Part shown: piece after piece, positions 62,134-64,000 of the stretch
Layout of the letters: every line of letters starts with the position of its first letter
Position numbering within the stretch: the first letter of the stretch is position 1
Assembly (NCBI GenBank): GCA_937924995.1
Contig: CALEXY010000011.1
Location: 1-64,000 of the forward strand
Reading direction: 5' to 3'
From: an uncultured Candidatus Saccharibacteria bacterium
GTDB lineage: Bacteria; Patescibacteriota; Saccharimonadia; Saccharimonadales; Saccharimonadaceae
DNA length: 64,000 nucleotides
The notes under the pieces: generated by a model
The model's database searches: none
The model's input: only the letters and a program-made list of their open reading frames with translations
Told to the model about the DNA's origin: nothing
Program-made: the position numbers and the translations under genes

Positions 62134-63465
62134 ATGAAAATTGCAGTTTTAGGTAAAGGGGTGGAAGGTAACGCCGTCGCCGAATATTTTAAGCAAGATG
62201 AAATTACTTTTTTCGAAAAATTCACCGATGAAGATCTAGATTCTTTTGGTTTAGAAAATTTTGATCTGGTTTTTCGTAGCCCTTCTGTTCACCCATACTA
62301 CATCGCTAAGCAAAAAGCGCCTCTCCTAGTCGATAATTGGACCACCATGACTAATTATTTCTTTAGTCACGTCAAAGCCCCAATTATCGGCGTCACCGGT
62401 ACTAAAGGTAAGGGGACTACTTGCTCCATTATTGCGTCAATCTTGCGTGAATTCTCCGAAAAATTCGAGCATGTCCATCTGGTTGGCAATATTGGCAACC
62501 CCGCCATTCTTGAACTCGATCAAATCACCGAAAAAGATATCGTGGTTTACGAAATGAGTAGCTTCCAATGTTGGGATCTCGAAAAATCTCCTCACATCTC
62601 TGTAGTGTTGCGTATTGAGCCTGATCATCTCGACCGTCATCCAGATTTTGATGACTACGTCGACGCCAAATCTCATATCGTTTTGAATCAGACCACTGAA
62701 GATTCCTGTATTTACTACGCCAATAACCTATACTCTGAAACCATCGGTGAACTTAGTAAGGGCCAAAAGTTCTCTTACCCAATCAAATCCCATCTCGAAG
62801 AATTAAACACACTACTTGATCAGTTACAAATTCCTGGCGAACACAATCGCGAAAATGCCGAAGCTGCCATTTTGGCCGTACTTGCTCTACTTAATGTTTC
62901 TTATGACGAGCTTTTCTTGCCGAAAAACCACGAAATCTATCAAAAAATTGCTGACGGACTCCATATATTCCAAGGTTTACCACATCGCTTGCAATTCGTC
63001 CGCGAGCTCAATCACGTACGCTATTATGACGACAATTATTCTTCCGCCTTCCCAGCCGCCGATGTCGCCATCGCTGCCTTCGAAAATTATCCTACCTTCT
63101 TGATTGCCGGAGGTTTTGACCGCGGGCTCGATCTCACCGAGATGAAGCAGCGCTTCTTTTCCGCCAAAAATCTCAAGAAAATCATTCTCATCGGCGAAAC
63201 CAAAACTCGACTCGCCGCAGGTGAAGACCCAGAAAAATATTGCTTTGCCGAAACTCTTGAAGAAGCCGTCAATATCGCAAGGAAACTTGCCGAAACTCAG
63301 GCTGAGCTCGTCGCTAGTAATTACGATCTTTGTCTACCAATTTCTAAAAACTGCCCAAAAGAAGCCATCGTTTTGATGAGTCCAGGCGCCGCCAGCTTTG
63401 ATATGTTTAAAAATTTTAGTGATCGCGGCGAGCAGTTCCAAGCTCTCGTGAAAGACCTAAAATAA
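62134..63465 (+). CDS. murD: UDP-N-acetylmuramoyl-L-alanine--glutamate ligase (MurD or MurD2)
   Basis: Adds glutamate to UDP-MurNAc-L-Ala in peptidoglycan synthesis. 443 residues: N-terminal Rossmann domain MKIAVLGKGVEGNAVA, central ATP domain VTGTKGKGTTCS (89-100), LVGNIGNPAI, HLDRHPDFDDYVDAKSHI, and the C-terminal ligase domain YYDDNYSSAFPAADVA and IAGGFDRGLD. The next gene looks like murL. If so, this ligase may be the MurD2 type that adds L-Glu, which MurL then epimerises. Leaderless-type promoter; the 3' end with its stop is part of a tandem duplication. Confidence 0.9.
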   Translation: MKIAVLGKGVEGNAVAEYFKQDEITFFEKFTDEDLDSFGLENFDLVFRSPSVHPYYIAKQKAPLLVDNWTTMTNYFFSHVKAPIIGVTGTKGKGTTCSIIASILREFSEKFEHVHLVGNIGNPAILELDQITEKDIVVYEMSSFQCWDLEKSPHISVVLRIEPDHLDRHPDFDDYVDAKSHIVLNQTTEDSCIYYANNLYSETIGELSKGQKFSYPIKSHLEELNTLLDQLQIPGEHNRENAEAAILAVLALLNVSYDELFLPKNHEIYQKIADGLHIFQGLPHRLQFVRELNHVRYYDDNYSSAFPAADVAIAAFENYPTFLIAGGFDRGLDLTEMKQRFFSAKNLKKIILIGETKTRLAAGEDPEKYCFAETLEEAVNIARKLAETQAELVASNYDLCLPISKNCPKEAIVLMSPGAASFDMFKNFSDRGEQFQALVKDLK

Positions 63466-63530
63466 CCATAACCATCTACCAAAATCTCTCAAACCTAAAA
63501 TAACCATAACCATCTACCAAAATCTCCCAT
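63455..63530. repeat. Two-copy tandem repeat, 38-base period, at the end of murD
   Basis: ACCTAAAATAACCATAACC begins at 63455 and 63493. The first copy contains the last codons and stop of murD. Confidence 0.88.
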
Positions 63531-63533
63531 TTT

Positions 63534-63542
63534 TGATAAAAT
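63534..63542 (+). promoter_or_regulatory. Extended -10 for a leaderless gene after murD
   Basis: TGaTAAAAT ends 7 bases before ATG 63550; no RBS. Confidence 0.7.
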
Positions 63543-63549
63543 TAATGTA

Positions 63550-64000
63550 ATGAACGAAAACGCTATTAGTTTTTCTAATTCAAATAATCAGCCTTCCTCT
63601 GGGAACCCAGTTTTTCGTTTTGTCAGCTATTATCTCGATCGCTCCACTCTTACCGCTAGTTTCGTCTACCAGGGAATCGATAATATTTTCTTCACTGAAA
63701 AAATTCATTTCGCCAAAAAATCCGACGCTGACAAAAAATACCGTTTCAATCCTACCACCGATCCTGCACTTGATCAGCTGCTCGACAGCGCAATGTTCCT
63801 GGCCTTTATTCTGATTGGTACCAGTTATTATAAAACTCATCCGACTCCTGCAGTCAAACTCGATGTACCCATCGATGCTTTTCAAGCACAATTTTTTAGC
63901 ACAGTTTATCAAGAAGGGCTCAGCCAATACGCTTTCGAAAACCGCCTCACCCGTGCCCATTTAGCTCATTTTCAGCCGACTCCTAATTATCAAGCCAAGC
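63550..64000 (+). CDS. Probable MurL (UDP-MurNAc-L-Ala-L-Glu epimerase), N-terminal part
   Basis: The first 150 codons of a gene that runs past the window. FRFVSYYLDRSTLTASFVYQ and FFTEKIHF resemble the N-terminus of MurL, the enzyme that inverts the alpha-carbon of the glutamate added by MurD2. Placement right after murD supports this. No stop or catalytic residues are visible, so the call rests on the N-terminal pattern and context. Confidence 0.55.
   Translation, partial: MNENAISFSNSNNQPSSGNPVFRFVSYYLDRSTLTASFVYQGIDNIFFTEKIHFAKKSDADKKYRFNPTTDPALDQLLDSAMFLAFILIGTSYYKTHPTPAVKLDVPIDAFQAQFFSTVYQEGLSQYAFENRLTRAHLAHFQPTPNYQAK

Noticed and set aside
6060..64000. Insertion sequence, prophage or integron
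   Set aside because: No transposase, integrase or phage gene, and no terminal inverted repeats were found in the Saccharibacteria part.

Overview
The window joins two genomes. Bases 1 to about 6,050 are from a Streptococcus, probably an oral species of the sanguinis/gordonii type: the end of gltX, a small anchored DUF6287-type protein, argG, argH, rnpA, a lipoprotein YidC and the first half of jag (khpB). From about 6,060 to the end the DNA is from a Saccharibacteria (TM7, Patescibacteria/CPR) genome. The two halves meet inside one open reading frame (5488-6591) that starts as streptococcal Jag and ends as an unrelated HD-domain protein. A metagenome or co-culture assembly misjoin is the simplest explanation, so argGH should not be credited to the Saccharibacteria member.

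The Saccharibacteria part is compact and gene-dense, with no gene-free stretch over 300 bases. In order: rplK-rplA; two large paralogous BspA/DUF285-repeat surface proteins; rplL-rplJ on the opposite strand behind an L10-type RNA leader; rlmH; dnaX-dnaB; a membrane glycosyltransferase; ybaB-recR; rmuC; ackA; a zinc-finger-less DnaJ under a CIRCE element; two small envelope proteins; a retropepsin-like protease/RimK pair; a minimal ComEC; an RNA methyltransferase; small membrane proteins (YetF, SemiSWEET, DUF998); a helicase-nuclease; a DHH phosphoesterase; cysS; AI-2E exporter; queuosine-precursor transporter plus tgt; signal peptidase; HtrA; prmC-prfA; tRNA-Val; rpmE; rpsB-tsf; rseP; CPBP protease; greA; proS; frr; lysS with an in-frame amber codon; serS; hpf; secA; M16 peptidase; murD and the start of a probable murL.

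Most genes serve translation (ribosomal proteins, factors, five aminoacyl-tRNA synthetases counting gltX of the streptococcal part), replication and repair, secretion and envelope proteolysis, and peptidoglycan. No amino-acid, nucleotide or cofactor biosynthesis is seen in the Saccharibacteria part, which fits a host-dependent epibiont that salvages (queuosine precursor uptake, possible sugar transport, DNA uptake).

Several genome-wide habits show up. Many genes have a -10 box of the form TGn-TATAAT or TAAAAT ending only 6-7 bases before the start codon, predicting leaderless mRNAs, while others have normal Shine-Dalgarno sites. None of the 53 complete Saccharibacteria genes ends in TGA (48 TAA, 5 TAG). 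Six proteins lack the zinc or Fe-S cysteine clusters typical of their families. Short 33-43 base tandem duplications recur in intergenic spaces, two of them copied from the end of the preceding gene.
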